DNA of 64,000 nt from Denticeps clupeoides (GCF_900700375.1 NC_041711.1:23944061-24008060); one strand, 5' to 3'; positions 19,842 through 32,050 are shown, numbered from the stretch's first letter. A program made the numbers and translations. Notes: generated by a model from the letters alone, not told the origin.

Positions 19842-20396
19842 TACCTTAGAACTTCACCCGTGCATTGCTTCAATAGTAAAATCTAAACCAATTGCATGAA
19901 CTTTTTGTTCTGAATAACTTGTTTAGCCAAATATTGTCAAATGACTGTGTACTCTGAAGGGTGCGATTAGGCCTGTATAAAATTTGAATCCAGGATCTAT
20001 TGTACCCAAAGCGAGAGTCATAGCTCCAGACCAACAAGGCATTGACAATCAAAATCTCAAGACAAAAGGGTCCGGACAAGTGATCAGTAAGTGATAGTAA
20101 GAATTAACCAACAACAAAAAAAGCTCGTTCAGGATATGAACGGGGATCTGTAACAGCCTAAGCTAGAACCAAAACCCTAGACTGATGAGCCTGCAAGCAA
20201 CAGTCACACTGTAAAATTAATCCAAGCTGTTCATTGTAGATCACTGTAAAGCACAAAACAATGACTAGACTTTGGCAGATCCATTTATAGCACTTGAAAA
20301 TGGGAGGCACCCCTCTGAAGATTCAACTTTATATTCAAAAAGACCTTTTTTCACAAAATCAAATCAGAAGTTAACAGGAGGTGAGAGCCAGTCATT

Positions 20397-20468
20397 GGGC
20401 TTGTCCGGGATTTGAACCCGGGACCTCTCGCACCCGAAGCGAGAATCATACCTCTAGACCAACAAGCC
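20397..20468 (-). tRNA. tRNA-Pro-CGG: tRNA-Pro(CGG), unit 10 P3
   Basis: Canonical P3; the last copy along the array with a CCGGG/CCCGG T stem. Confidence 0.93.
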
Positions 20469-20913
20469 AACAGTACCAAACGCATGCACACAAATAGGTC
20501 AATGTAAAAAAAGAAAACAATGTAAAGCGTGACTGTAAAAAAATCCCAGAAATTCAATAAAAAACATCAACTCAACAAAAACTATTAAATGGTCTTGACC
20601 AAGTTGTGAACCTGGGACCTCTTGCAACCATAGCGCTAGACCAATAATCTAAGTGCTACATCCTTTTTGAAGTAGGAGTAGTAGATAAACGCACCCATAA
20701 CGACATCAGAACTGAAAACGTATGACTTAGTCGTGTCCATTATTTTGACAATAAAAGGCAGGACCTGTTGCACCCAAAGCGAGAACCATAGCCCCACACC
20801 AACAAGGCATTAACAAACAAAATCTTAAGACAACACGGTTCAAACAAATGATTCGAGTTGCACTAGAAAGTATTAGTGGTAAAAGGTATTCAACACTGTT
20901 AGAACTTTTAACA

Positions 20914-20985
20914 GGGCTCGTCCGGGATTTGAACCCGGGACCTCTCGCACCCAAAGCGAGAATCATACCCCTAGACCAACGAGCC
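20914..20985 (-). tRNA. tRNA-Pro-TGG: tRNA-Pro(TGG), unit 10 P6
   Basis: Canonical P6 body with TGG anticodon. Confidence 0.95.
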
Positions 20986-21246
20986 ATGACGAAGATGTTC
21001 ATACTGTAAAAATAATCCATAACAGTCTATGTAGATCGCCTTAAAGCACATAATGATGGAAAGAATTTGGCTGAATTTTTAAAAGTTTTAAAAACCTTTC
21101 GCAACCTAAGAAGGAATTATACTGTTACATCAACAAGCCATCGGCACCCAAAATGTGCAGAATGATAGGTCAAAGGCAATATAAAGAGCGGCAGTAGATA
21201 ACACCAGGAATTCAACCAAAACATTTAGCAATAAGAACTTTTAACA

Positions 21247-21318
21247 GGGCTCGTCCGGGATTTGAACCCGGGACCTCTCGCACCCAAAGCGAGAATCATA
21301 CCCCTAGACCAAGGAGCC
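21247..21318 (-). tRNA. tRNA-Pro-TGG: tRNA-Pro(TGG), unit 10 P8
   Basis: As unit 2 P8. Confidence 0.8.
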
Positions 21319-21600
21319 AAGTATTAACAATGCATTCACTTATAAGCTCTAGACATACTGAAAAAAAAAAAAAAAGACAAAGGTGCATTCTATAAACTGA
21401 CTATAACGTGCACTTTACCAAAGTCTGTAAATCTTAAATAACGATAGATTCAATCTTTGAAGATGACATCAGATCATTGATGAAGTAGTCTTTGTCACTT
21501 TAACACATGTAGATTTAGGCATAGACTGGCAAAATCCACAAAGCGGCTCTGACTGCTCAAGACATTTTTCTGTTTACATTATTGGAGTAAAAACAGAGCA

Positions 21601-21711
21601 TGTCAGAAGTGGGATTTGAACCCACGCCTCCATATGGAGACCAGAAAGCCCAAGTACTAGGAAGGAATTTCACCTTGAGTCTGGCGCCTTAGACCGCTCG
21701 GCCATTCTGAC
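21601..21711 (-). tRNA. tRNA-Leu-CAA: tRNA-Leu(CAA) with intron, unit 10
   Basis: Unchanged from unit 2 L by eye. Confidence 0.95.
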
Positions 21712-22266
21712 TACCTTAGAACTTCACCCGTGCATTGCTTCAATAGTAAAATCTAAACCAATTGCATGAACTTTTTGTTCTGAATAACTTGTTTAGCCAA
21801 ATATTGTCAAATGACTGTGTACTCTGAAGGGTGCGATTAGGCCTGTATAAAATTTGAATCCAGGATCTATTGTACCCAAAGCGAGAGTCATAGCTCCAGA
21901 CCAACAAGGCATTGACAGTCAAAATCTCAAGACAAAAGGGTCCAGACAAGTGATCAGTAAGTGATAGTAAGAATTAAACAACAACAAAAAAAGCTCGTTC
22001 AGGATATGAACGGGGATCTGTAACAGCCTAAGCTAGAACCAAAACCCTAGACTGATGAGCCTGCAAGCAACAGTCACACTGTAAAATTAATCCAAGCTGT
22101 TCATTGTAGATCACTGTAAAGCACAAAACAATGATTAGACTTTGGCAGATCCATTTATAGCACTTGAAAATGGGAGGCACCCCTCTGAAGATTCAACTTT
22201 ATATTCAAAAAGACCTTTTTTCACAAAATCAAATCAGAAGTTAACAGGAGGTGAGAGCCAGTCATT

Positions 22267-22338
22267 GGGCTTGTCCTGGATTTGAACCCGGGACCTCTCG
22301 CACCCGAAGCGAGAATCATACCTCTAGACCAACAAGCC
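22267..22338 (-). tRNA. tRNA-Pro-CGG: tRNA-Pro(CGG), unit 11 P3
   Basis: One T-stem mispair as in unit 9; otherwise canonical. Confidence 0.8.
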
Positions 22339-22781
22339 AACAGTACCAAACGCATGCACACAAATAGGTCAATGTAAAAAAAGAAACAATGTAAAGCGTG
22401 ACTGTAAAAAATCCCAGAAATTCAATAAAAAACATCAACTCAACAAAAACTATTAAATGGTCTTGACCAAGTTGTGAACCTGGGACCTCTTGCAACCATA
22501 GCGCTATACCAATAATCTAAGTGCTACATCCTTTTTGAAGTAGGAGTAGTAGATAAACGCACCCATAACAACGTCGGAACTGAAAACGTATGACTTAGTC
22601 GTGTCCATTATTTTGACAATAAAAGGCAGGACCTGTTGCACCCAAAGCGAGAACCATAGCCCCACACCAACAAGGCATTAACAAACAAAATCTTAAGACA
22701 ACACGGTTCAAACAAATGATTCGAGTTGCACTAGAAAGTATTAGTGGTAAAAGGTATTCAACACTGTTAGAACTTTTAACA

Positions 22782-22853
22782 GGGCTCGTCCGGGATTTGA
22801 ACCCGGGACCTCTCGCACCCTAAGCGAGAATCATACCCCTAGACCAACGAGCC
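22782..22853 (-). tRNA. tRNA-Pro-AGG: tRNA-Pro(AGG), unit 11 P6
   Basis: Canonical P6. Confidence 0.95.
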
Positions 22854-23114
22854 ATGACGAATATGTTCATACTGTAAAAATAATCCATAACGGTCTATGT
22901 AGATCGCCTTAAAGCACATAATGATGGAAAGAATTTGGCTGAATTTTTAAAAGTTTTAAAAACCTTTCGCAACCTAAGAAGGAATTATACTGTTACATCA
23001 ACAAGCCATCGGCACCCAAAATGTGCAGAATGATAGGTCAAAGGCAATATAAAGAGCGGCAGTAGATAACACCAGGAATTCAACCAAAACATTTAGCAAT
23101 AAGAACTTTTAACA

Positions 23115-23186
23115 GGGCTCGTCCGGGATTTGAACCCGGGACCTCTCGCACCCAAAGCGAGAATCATACCCCTAGACCAAGGAGCC
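23115..23186 (-). tRNA. tRNA-Pro-TGG: tRNA-Pro(TGG), unit 11 P8
   Basis: As unit 2 P8. Confidence 0.8.
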
Positions 23187-23468
23187 AAGTATTAACAATG
23201 TATTCACTTATAAGCTCTAGACATACTGAAAAAAAAAAAAAAAGACAAAGGTGCATTCTATAAACTGACTATAACGTGCACTTTACCAAAGTCTGTAAAT
23301 CTTAGATAACGATAGATTCAATTTTTGAAGATGACATCAGATCATTGATGAAGTAGTCTTTGTCACTTTAACACATGTAGATTTAGGCATAGACTGGCAA
23401 AATCCACAAAGCGGCTCTGACTGCTCAAGACATTTTTCTGTTTACATTATTGGAGTAAAAACAGAGCA

Positions 23469-23579
23469 TGTCAGAAGTGGGATTTGAACCCACGCCTCCA
23501 TATGGAGACCAGAAAGCCCAAGTACTAGGAAGGAATTTCACCTTGAGTCTGGCGCCTTAGACCGCTCGGCCATTCTGAC
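23469..23579 (-). tRNA. tRNA-Leu-CAA: tRNA-Leu(CAA) with intron, unit 11
   Basis: Unchanged from unit 2 L by eye. Confidence 0.95.
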
Positions 23580-24133
23580 TACCTTAGAACTTCACCCGTG
23601 CATTGCTTCAATAGTAAAATCTAAACCAATTGCATGAACTTTTTGTTCTGAATAACTTGTTTAGCCAATTATTGTCAAATGACTGTGTACTCTGAAGGGT
23701 GCGATTAGGCCTGTATAAAATTTGAATCCAGGATCTATTGTACCCAAAGCGAGAGTCATAGCTCCAGACCAACAAGGCATTGACAGTCAAAATCTCAAGA
23801 CAAAAGGGTCCGGACAAGTGATCAGTAAGTGATAGTAAGAATTAAACAACAACAAAAAAAGCTCGTTCAGGATATGAACGGGGATCTGTAACAGCCTAAG
23901 CTAGAACCAAAACCCTAGACTGATGAGCCTGCAAGCAACAGTCACACTGTAAAATTAATCCAAGCTGTTCATTGTAGATCACTGTAAAGCACAAAACAAT
24001 GATTAGACTTTGGCAGATCCATTTATAGCACTTGAAAATGGGAGGCACCCCTCTGAAGATTCAACTTTATATTCAAAATGACCTTTTTTCACAAAATCAA
24101 ATCAGAAGTTAACAGGAGGTGAGAGCAGTCATT

Positions 24134-24206
24134 GGGCTTGTCCTGGATTTGAACCCGGGACCTCTCGCACCCGAAGCGAAGAATCATACCTCTAGACCAA
24201 CAAGCC
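24134..24206 (-). tRNA. tRNA-Pro(CGG), unit 12 P3, 73 nt
   Basis: One extra base lies at the start of the anticodon stem, and the T stem has the unit 9 mispair. A weaker anticodon stem can still form around CGG. Probably impaired. Confidence 0.55.
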
Positions 24207-24651
24207 AACAGTACCAAACAGCATGCACACAAATAGGTCAATGTAAAAAAAGAAAACAGTGTAAAGCGTGACTGTAAAAAAACCCAGAAATTCAATAAAA
24301 AACATCAACTCAACCAAAACTATTAAATGGTCTTGACCAAGTTGTGAACCTGGGACGTCTTGCAACCATAGCGCTAGACCAATAATCTAAGTGCTACATC
24401 CTTTTTGAAGTAGGAGTAGTAGATAAACGCACCCATAACGACGTCGGAACTGAAAACGTATGACTTAGTCGTGTCCATTATTTTGACAATAAAAGGCAGG
24501 ACCTGTTGCACCCAAAGCGAGAACCATAGCCCCACACCAACAAGGCATTAACAAACAAAATCTTAAGACAACACGGTTCAAACAAATGATTCGAGTTGCA
24601 CTAGAAAGTATTAGTGGTAAAAGGTATTCAACACTGTTAGAACTTTTAACA

Positions 24652-24723
24652 GGGCTCGTCCGGGATTTGAACCCGGGACCTCTCGCACCCTAAGCGAGAA
24701 TCATACCCCTAGACCAACGAGCC
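24652..24723 (-). tRNA. tRNA-Pro-AGG: tRNA-Pro(AGG), unit 12 P6
   Basis: Canonical P6. Confidence 0.95.
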
Positions 24724-24984
24724 ATGACGAAGATGTTCATACTGTAAAAATAATCCATAACGGTCTATGTAGATCGCCTTAAAGCACATAATGATGGAAA
24801 GAATTTGGCTGAATTTTTAAAAGTTTTAAAAACCTTTCGCAACCTAAGAAGGAATTATACTGTTACATCAACAAGCCATCGGCACCCAAAATGTGCAGAA
24901 TGATAGGTCAAAGGCAATATAAAGAGCGGCAGTAGATAACACCAGGAATTCAACCAAAACATTTAGCAATTAGAACTTTTAACA

Positions 24985-25056
24985 GGGCTCGTCCGGGATT
25001 TGAACCCGGGACCTCTCGCACCCAAAGCGAGAATCATACCCCTAGACCAAGGAGCC
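24985..25056 (-). tRNA. tRNA-Pro-TGG: tRNA-Pro(TGG), unit 12 P8
   Basis: As unit 2 P8. Confidence 0.8.
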
Positions 25057-25338
25057 AAGTATTAAAAATTTATTCACTTATAAGCTCTAGACATACTGAA
25101 AAAAAAAAAAAAAGACAAAGGTGCATTCTATAAACTGACTATAACGTGCACTTTACCAAAGTCTGTAAATCTTAGATAACGATAGATTCAATTTTTGAAG
25201 ATGACATCAGATCATTGATGAAGTAGTCTTTGTCACTTTAACACATGTAGATTTAGGCATAGACTGGCAAAATCCACAAAGCGGCTCTGACTGCTCAAGA
25301 CATTTTTCTGTTTACATTATTGGAGTAAAAACAGAGCA

Positions 25339-25449
25339 TGTCAGAAGTGGGATTTGAACCCACGCCTCCATATGGAGACCAGAAAGCCCAAGTACTAGGA
25401 AGGAATTTCACCTTGAGTCTGGCGCCTTAGACCGCTCGGCCATTCTGAC
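25339..25449 (-). tRNA. tRNA-Leu-CAA: tRNA-Leu(CAA) with intron, unit 12
   Basis: Unchanged from unit 2 L by eye. Confidence 0.95.
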
Positions 25450-26004
25450 TACCTTAGAACTGCACCCCTACATTGCTTCAATAGTAAAATCTAAACCAAT
25501 TGCATGAACTTTTTGTTCTGAATAACTTGTTTAGCCAAATATTGTCAAATGACTGTGTACTCTGAAGGGTGCGATTAGGCCTGTATAAAATTTGAATCCA
25601 GGATCTATTGTACCCAAAGCGAGAGTCATAGCTCCAGACCAACAAGGCATTGACAGTCAAAATCTCAAGACAAAAGGGTCCAGACAAGTGATCAGTAAGT
25701 GATAGTAAGAATTAAACAACAACAAAAAAAGCTCGTTCAGGATATGAACGGGGATCTGTAACAGCCTAAGCTAGAACCAAAACCCTAGACTGATGAGCCT
25801 GCAAGCAACAGTCACACTGTAAAATTAATCCAAGCTGTTCATTGTAGATCACTGTAAAGCACAAAACAATGATTAGACTTTGGCAGATCCATTTATAGCA
25901 CTTGAAAATGGGAGGCACCCCTCTGAAGATTCAACTTTATATTCAAAAAGACCTTTTTTCACAAAATCAAATCAGAAGTTAACAGGAGGTGAGAGCCAGT
26001 CATT

Positions 26005-26076
26005 GGGCTTGTCCTGGATTTGAACCAGGGACCTCTCGCACCCGAAGCAAGAATCATACCTCTAGACCAACAAGCC
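26005..26076 (-). tRNA. tRNA-Pro-CGG: tRNA-Pro(CGG), unit 13 P3, compensated T stem
   Basis: T stem is CCTGG with CCAGG, fully paired again, unlike neighbours with only one strand changed. The anticodon stem reads CTTGC/GCGAG with one T-G wobble. Confidence 0.87.
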
Positions 26077-26520
26077 AACAGTACCAAACGCATGCACACA
26101 AATAGGTCAATGTAAAAAAAGAAAACAGTGTAAAGCGTGACTGTAAAAAAACCCAGAAATTCAATAAAAAACATCAACTCAACCAAAACTATTAAATGGT
26201 CTTGACCAAGTTGTGAACCTGGGACGTCTTGCAACCATAGCGCTAGACCAATAATCTAAGTGCTACATCCTTTTTGAAGTAGGAGTAGTAGATAAACGCA
26301 CCCATAACAACGTCGGAACTGAAAACGTATGACTTAGTCGTGTCCATTATTTTGACAATAAAAGGCAGGACCTGTTGCACCCAAAGCGAGAACCATAGCC
26401 CCACACCAACAAGGCATTAACAAACAAAATCTTAAGACAACACGGTTCAAAAAAATGATTCGAGTTGCACTAGAAAGTATTAGTGGTAAAAGGTATTCAA
26501 CACTGTTAGAACTTTTAACA

Positions 26521-26592
26521 GGGCTCGTCCGGGATTTGAACCCGGGACCTCTCGCACCCAAAGCGAGAATCATACCCCTAGACCAACGAGCC
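26521..26592 (-). tRNA. tRNA-Pro-TGG: tRNA-Pro(TGG), unit 13 P6
   Basis: Canonical P6 body with TGG anticodon. Confidence 0.95.
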
Positions 26593-26853
26593 ATGACGAA
26601 GATGTTCATACTGTAAAAATAATCCATAACGGTCTATGTAGATCGCCTTAAAGCACATAATGATGGAAAGAATTTGGCTGAATTTTTAAAAGTTTTAAAA
26701 ACCTTTCGCAACCTAAGAAGGAATTATACTGTTACATCAACAAGCCATCGGCACCCAAAATGTGCAGAATGATAGGTCAAAGGCAATATAAAGAGCGGCA
26801 GTAGATAACACCAGGAATTCAACCAAAACATTCAGCAATTAGAACTTTTAACA

Positions 26854-26925
26854 GGGCTCGTCCGGGATTTGAACCCGGGACCTCTCGCACCCAAAGCGAG
26901 AATCATACCCCTAGACCAAGGAGCC
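26854..26925 (-). tRNA. tRNA-Pro-TGG: tRNA-Pro(TGG), unit 13 P8
   Basis: As unit 2 P8. Confidence 0.8.
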
Positions 26926-27207
26926 AAGTATTAACAATGTATTCACTTATAAGCTCTAGACATACTGAAAAAAAAAAAAAAAAGACAAAGGTGCATTCTA
27001 TAAACTGACTATAACGTGCACTTTACCAAAGTCTGTAAATCTTAGATAACGATAGATTCAATTTTGAAGATGACATCAGATCATTGATGAAGTAGTCTTT
27101 GTCACTTTAACACATGTAGATTTAGGCATAGACTGGCAAAATCCACAAAGCGGCTCTGACTGCTCAAGACATTTTTCTGTTTACATTATTGGAGTAAAAA
27201 CAGAGCA

Positions 27208-27318
27208 TGTCAGAAGTGGGATTTGAACCCACGCCTCCATATGGAGACCAGAAAGCCCAAGTACTAGGAAGGAATTTCACCTTGAGTCTGGCGCCTTAGA
27301 CCGCTCGGCCATTCTGAC
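27208..27318 (-). tRNA. tRNA-Leu-CAA: tRNA-Leu(CAA) with intron, unit 13
   Basis: Unchanged from unit 2 L by eye. Confidence 0.95.
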
Positions 27319-27872
27319 TACCTTAGAACTGCACCCGTGCATTGCTTCAATAGTAAAATCTAAACCAATTGCATGAACTTTTTGTTCTGAATAACTTGTT
27401 TAGCCAAATATTGTCAAATGACTGTGTACTCTGAAGGGTGCGATTAGGCCTGTATAAAATTTGAATCCAGGATCTATTGTACCCAAAGCGAGAGTCATAG
27501 CTCCAGACCAACAAGGCATTGACAGTCAAAATCTCAAGACAAAAGGGTCCAGACAAGTGATCAGTAAGTGATAGTAAGAATTAAACAACAACAAAAAAAG
27601 CTCGTTCAGGATATGAACGGGGATCTGTAACAGCCTAAGCTAGAACCAAAACCCTAGACTGATGAGCCTGCAAGCAACAGTCACACTGTAAAATTAATCC
27701 AAGCTGTTCATTGTAGATCACTGTAAAGCACAAAACAATGATTAGACTTTGGCAGATCCATTTATAGCACTTGAAAATGGGAGGCACCCCTCTGAAGATT
27801 CAACTTTATATTCAAAATGACCTTTTTTCACAAAATCAAATCAGAAGTTAACAGGAGGTGAGAGCCATCATT

Positions 27873-27944
27873 GGGCTTGTCCTGGATTTGAACCCGGGAC
27901 CTCTCGCACCCGAAGCAAGAATCATACCTCTAGACCAACAAGCC
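27873..27944 (-). tRNA. tRNA-Pro-CGG: tRNA-Pro(CGG), unit 14 P3
   Basis: One T-stem mispair (CCGGG/CCAGG) and one anticodon-stem wobble. Confidence 0.75.
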
Positions 27945-28388
27945 AACAGTACCAAACGCATGCACACAAATAGGTCAATGTAAAAAAAGAAAACAGTGTA
28001 AAGCGTGACTGTAAAAAAACCCAGAAATTCAATAAAAAACATCAACTCAACCAAAACTATTAAATGGTCTTGACCAAGTTGTGAACCTGGGACGTCTTGC
28101 AACCATAGCGCTAGACCAATAATCTAAGTGCTACATCCTTTTTGAAGTAGGAGTAGTAGATAAACGCACCCATAACAACGTCGGAACTGAAAACGTATGA
28201 CTTAGTCGTGTCCATTATTTTGACAATAAAAGAGAGGACCTGTTGCACCCAAAGCGAGAACCATAGCCCCACACCAACAAGGCATTAACAAACAAAATCT
28301 TAAGACAACACGGTTCAAACAAATGATTCGAGTTGCACTAGAAAGTATTAGTGGTAAAAGGTATTCAACACTGTTAGAACTTTTAACA

Positions 28389-28460
28389 GGGCTCGTCCGG
28401 GATTTGAACCCGGGACCTCTCGCACCCTAAGCGAGAATCATACCCCTAGACCAACGAGCC
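28389..28460 (-). tRNA. tRNA-Pro-AGG: tRNA-Pro(AGG), unit 14 P6
   Basis: Canonical P6. Confidence 0.95.
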
Positions 28461-28721
28461 ATGACGAAGATGTTCATACTGTAAAAATAATCCATAACGG
28501 TCTATGTAGATCGCCTTAAAGCACATAATGATGGAAAGAATTTGGCTGAATTTTTAAAAGTTTTAAAAACCTTTCGCAACCTAAGAAGGAATTATACTGT
28601 TACATCAACAAGCCATCGGCACCCAAAATGTGCAGAATGATAGGTCAAAGGCAATATAAAGAGCGGCAGTAGATAACACCAGGAATTCAACCAAAACATT
28701 TAGCAATAAGAACTTTTAACA

Positions 28722-28793
28722 GGGCTCGTCCGGGATTTGAACCCGGGACCTCTCGCACCCAAAGCGAGAATCATACCCCTAGACCAAAAAGCC
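28722..28793 (-). tRNA. tRNA-Pro(TGG), unit 14 P8, altered acceptor
   Basis: 5' acceptor strand is GGCTTTT, which adds a wobble at pair 5 to the mismatch at pair 6. The same form recurs in units 18 and 21. Confidence 0.65.
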
Positions 28794-29075
28794 AAGTATT
28801 AACAATTTATTCACTTATAAGCTCTAGACATACTGAAAAAAAAAAAAAAAGACAAAGGTGCATTCTATAAACTGACTATAACGTGCACTTTACCAAAGTC
28901 TGTAAATCTTAGATAACGATAGATTCAATTTTTGAAGATGACATCAGATCATTGATGAAGTAGTCTTTGTCACTTTAACACATGTAGATTTAGGCATAGA
29001 CTGGCAAAATCCACAAAGCGGCTCTGACTGCTCAAGACATTTTTCTGTTTACATTATTGGAGTAAAAACAGAGCA

Positions 29076-29186
29076 TGTCAGAAGTGGGATTTGAACCCAC
29101 GCCTCCATATGGAGACCAGAAAGCCCAAGTACTAGGAAGGAATTTCACCTTGAGTCTGGCGCCTTAGACCGCTCGGCCATTCTGAC
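29076..29186 (-). tRNA. tRNA-Leu-CAA: tRNA-Leu(CAA) with intron, unit 14
   Basis: Unchanged from unit 2 L by eye. Confidence 0.95.
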
Positions 29187-30151
29187 TACCTTAGAACTTC
29201 ACCCGTGCATTGCTTCAATAGTAAAATCTAAACCAATTGCATGAACTTTTTGTTCTGAATAACTTGTTTAGCCAATTATTGTCAAATGACTGTGTACTCT
29301 GAAGGGTGCGATTAGGCCTGTATAAAATTTGAATCCAGGATCTATTGTACCCAAAGCGAGAGTCATAGCTCCAGACCAACAAGGCATTGACAGTCAAAAT
29401 CTCAAGACAAAAGGGTCCAGACAAGTGATCAGTAAGTGATAGTAAGAATTAAACAACAACAAAAAAAGCTCGGTCAGGATATGAACCGGGATCTGTAACA
29501 GCCTAAGCTAGAACCAAAACCCTAGACTGATGAGCCTGCAAGCAACAGTCACACTGTAAAATTAATCCAAGCTGTTCATTGTAGATCACTGTAAAGCACA
29601 AAACAATGATTAGACTTTGGCAGATCCATTTATAGCACTTGAAAATGGGAGGCACCCCTCTGAAGATTCAACTTTATATTCAAAATGACCTTTTTTCACA
29701 AAATCAAATCAGAAGTTAACAGGAGGTGAGAGCCGTCATTGGGCTTGTCCTGGATTTGAACCGGGGACCTCTCGCACCCGAAGCAAGAATCATACCTCTA
29801 GACCAACAAGCCAACAGTACCAGACGCATGCACACAATTAGGTCAATGTAAAAAAAGAAAACAGTGTAAAGCGTGACTGTAAAAAAACCCAGAAATTCAA
29901 TAAAAAACATCAACTCAACCAAAACTATTAAATGGTCTTGACCAAGTTGTGAACCTGGGACGTCTTGCAACCATAGCGCTAGACCAATAATCTAAGTGCT
30001 ACATCCTTTTTGAAGTAGGAGTAGTAGATAAACGCACCCATAACAACGTCGGAACTGAAAACGTATGACTTAGTCGTGTCCATTATTTTGACAATAAAAG
30101 GCAGGACCTGTTGCACCCAAAGCGAGAACCATAGCCCCACACCAACAAGGC
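29187..30151 (-). repeat. Array unit 15 (965 bp, short)
   Basis: Holds P1 29314-29385, P2 29466-29536, P3, P4 29934-29993 and P5 30080-30151, then breaks off. After P5 the sequence continues with 11 bases of the P1 flank and jumps to TTGCTTCAATAG of the L-P1 spacer, so P6, P7, P8 and L are missing. Confidence 0.92.
29741..29812 (-). tRNA. tRNA-Pro-CGG: tRNA-Pro(CGG), unit 15 P3
   Basis: First of the run of P3 copies with T stem CCCGG/CCAGG (one C-A mispair) and the CTTGC anticodon-stem wobble. Confidence 0.75.
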
Positions 30152-31107
30152 ATTGACAGTCAAAATTGCTTCAATAGTAAAATCTAAACCAATTGCATGA
30201 ACTTTTTGTTCTGAATAACTTGTTTAGCCAATTATTGTCAAATGACTGTGTACTCTGAAGGGTGCGATTAGGCCTGTATAAAATTTGAATCCAGGATCTA
30301 TTGTACCCAAAGCGAGAGTCATAGCTCCAGACCAACAAGGCATTGACAGTCAAAATCTCAAGACAAAAGGGTCCAGACAAGTGATCAGTAAGTGATAGTA
30401 AGAATTAAACAACAACAAAAAAAGCTCGGTCAGGATATGAACCGGGATCTGTAACAGCCTAAGCTAGAACCAAAACCCTAGACTGATGTGCCTGCAAGCA
30501 ACAGTCACACTGTAAAATTAATCCAAGCTGTTCATTGTAGATCACTGTAAAGCACAAAACAATGATTAGACTTTGGCAGATCCATTTATAGCACTTGAAA
30601 ATGGGAGGCACCCCTCTGAAGATTCAACTTTATATTCAAAATGACCTTTTTTCACAAAATCAAATCAGAAGTTAACAGGAGGTGAGAGCCGTCATTGGGC
30701 TTGTCCTGGATTTGAACCGGGGACCTCTCGCACCCGAAGCAAGAATCATACCTCTAGACCAACAAGCCAACAGTACCAGACGCATGCACACAATTAGGTC
30801 AATGTAAAAAAAGAAAACAGTGTAAAGCGTGACTGTAAAAAAACCCAGAAATTCAATAAAAAACATCAACTCAACCAAAACTATTAAATGGTCTTGACCA
30901 AGTTGTGAACCTGGGACGTCTTGCAACCATAGCGCTAGACCAATAATCTAAGTGCTACATCCTTTTTGAAGTAGGAGTAGTAGATAAACGCACCCATAAC
31001 AACGTCGGAACTGAAAACGTATGACTTAGTCGTGTCCATTATTTTGACAATAAAAGGCAGGACCTGTTGCACCCAAAGCGAGAACCATAGCCCCACACCA
31101 ACAAGGC
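30152..31107 (-). repeat. Array unit 16 (956 bp, short)
   Basis: P1 30270-30341, P2 30422-30492, P3, P4 30890-30949, P5 31036-31107. Almost a copy of unit 15. Its end joins P5 cleanly to the 5' flank of P1 (AGGCATTGACAGTC). Confidence 0.92.
30697..30768 (-). tRNA. tRNA-Pro-CGG: tRNA-Pro(CGG), unit 16 P3
   Basis: Identical to unit 15 P3 by eye. Confidence 0.75.
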
Positions 31108-31462
31108 ATTGACAGTCAAAATCTCAAGACAAAAGGGTCCAGACAAGTGATCAGTAAGTGATAGTAAGAATTAAACAACAACAAAAAAAGCTCGGTCAGG
31201 ATATGAACCGGGATCTGTAACAGCCTAAGCTAGAACCAAAACCCTAGACTGATGAGCCTGCAAGCAAAAGTCACACTGTAAAATTAATCCAAGCTGTTCA
31301 TTGTAGATCACTGTAAAGCACAAAACAATGACTAGACTTTGGCAGATCCATTTATAGCACTTGAAAATGGGAGGCACCCCTCTGAAGATTCAACTTTATA
31401 TTCAAAATGACCTTTTTTCACAAAATCAAATCAGAAGTTAACAGGAGGTGAGAGCCGTCATT

Positions 31463-31534
31463 GGGCTTGTCCTGGATTTGAACCGGGGACCTCTCGCACC
31501 CGAAGCAAGAATCATACCTCTAGACCAACAAGCC
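31463..31534 (-). tRNA. tRNA-Pro-CGG: tRNA-Pro(CGG), unit 17 P3
   Basis: As unit 15 P3 in the gene body. Confidence 0.75.
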
Positions 31535-31978
31535 AACAGTACCAAACGCATGCACACAAATAGGTCAATGTAAAAAAAGAAAACAGTGTAAAGCGTGACT
31601 GTAAAAAAACCCAGAAATTCAATAAAAAACATCAACTCAACAAAAACTATTAAATGGTCTTGACCAAGTTGTGAACCTGGGACGTCTTGCAACCATAGCG
31701 CTAGACCAATAATCTAAGTGCTACATCCTTTTTGAAGTAGGAGTAGTAGATAAACGCACCCATAACAACGTCGGAACTGAAAACGTATGACTTAGTCGTG
31801 TCCATTATTTTGACAATAAAAGGCAGGACCTGTTGCACCCAAAGCGAGAACCATAGCCCCACACCAACAAGGCATTAACAAACAAAATCTTAAGACAACA
31901 CGGTTCAAACAAATGATTCGAGTTGCACTAGAAAGTATTAGTGGTAAAAGGTATTCAACACTGTTAGAACTTTTAACA

Positions 31979-32050
31979 GGGCTCGTCCGGTATTTGAACC
32001 CGGGACCTCTCGCACCCTAAGCGAGAATCATACCCCTAGACCAACGAGCC
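31979..32050 (-). tRNA. tRNA-Pro-AGG: tRNA-Pro(AGG), unit 17 P6
   Basis: AGG anticodon; one change next to the T loop (AAATACCGG) breaks the inner T-stem pair and alters the B box. Confidence 0.72.

Larger units (their letters stand above)
19842..21711 (-). repeat. Array unit 10 (1,870 bp)
   Basis: Relics: P1 19969-20040, P2 20121-20191, P4 20591-20650, P5 20737-20808, P7 21068-21139. Confidence 0.93.
21712..23579 (-). repeat. Array unit 11 (1,868 bp)
   Basis: Relics: P1 21839-21910, P2 21991-22061, P4 22459-22518, P5 22605-22676, P7 22936-23007. Confidence 0.93.
23580..25449 (-). repeat. Array unit 12 (1,870 bp)
   Basis: Relics: P1 23707-23778, P2 23859-23929, P4 24329-24388, P5 24475-24546, P7 24806-24877. 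P3 and its flank carry two single-base insertions. Confidence 0.93.
25450..27318 (-). repeat. Array unit 13 (1,869 bp)
   Basis: Relics: P1 25577-25648, P2 25729-25799, P4 26198-26257, P5 26344-26415, P7 26675-26746. P3 shows a compensated T stem. Confidence 0.93.
27319..29186 (-). repeat. Array unit 14 (1,868 bp)
   Basis: Relics: P1 27446-27517, P2 27598-27668, P4 28066-28125, P5 28212-28283, P7 28543-28614. Confidence 0.93.
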
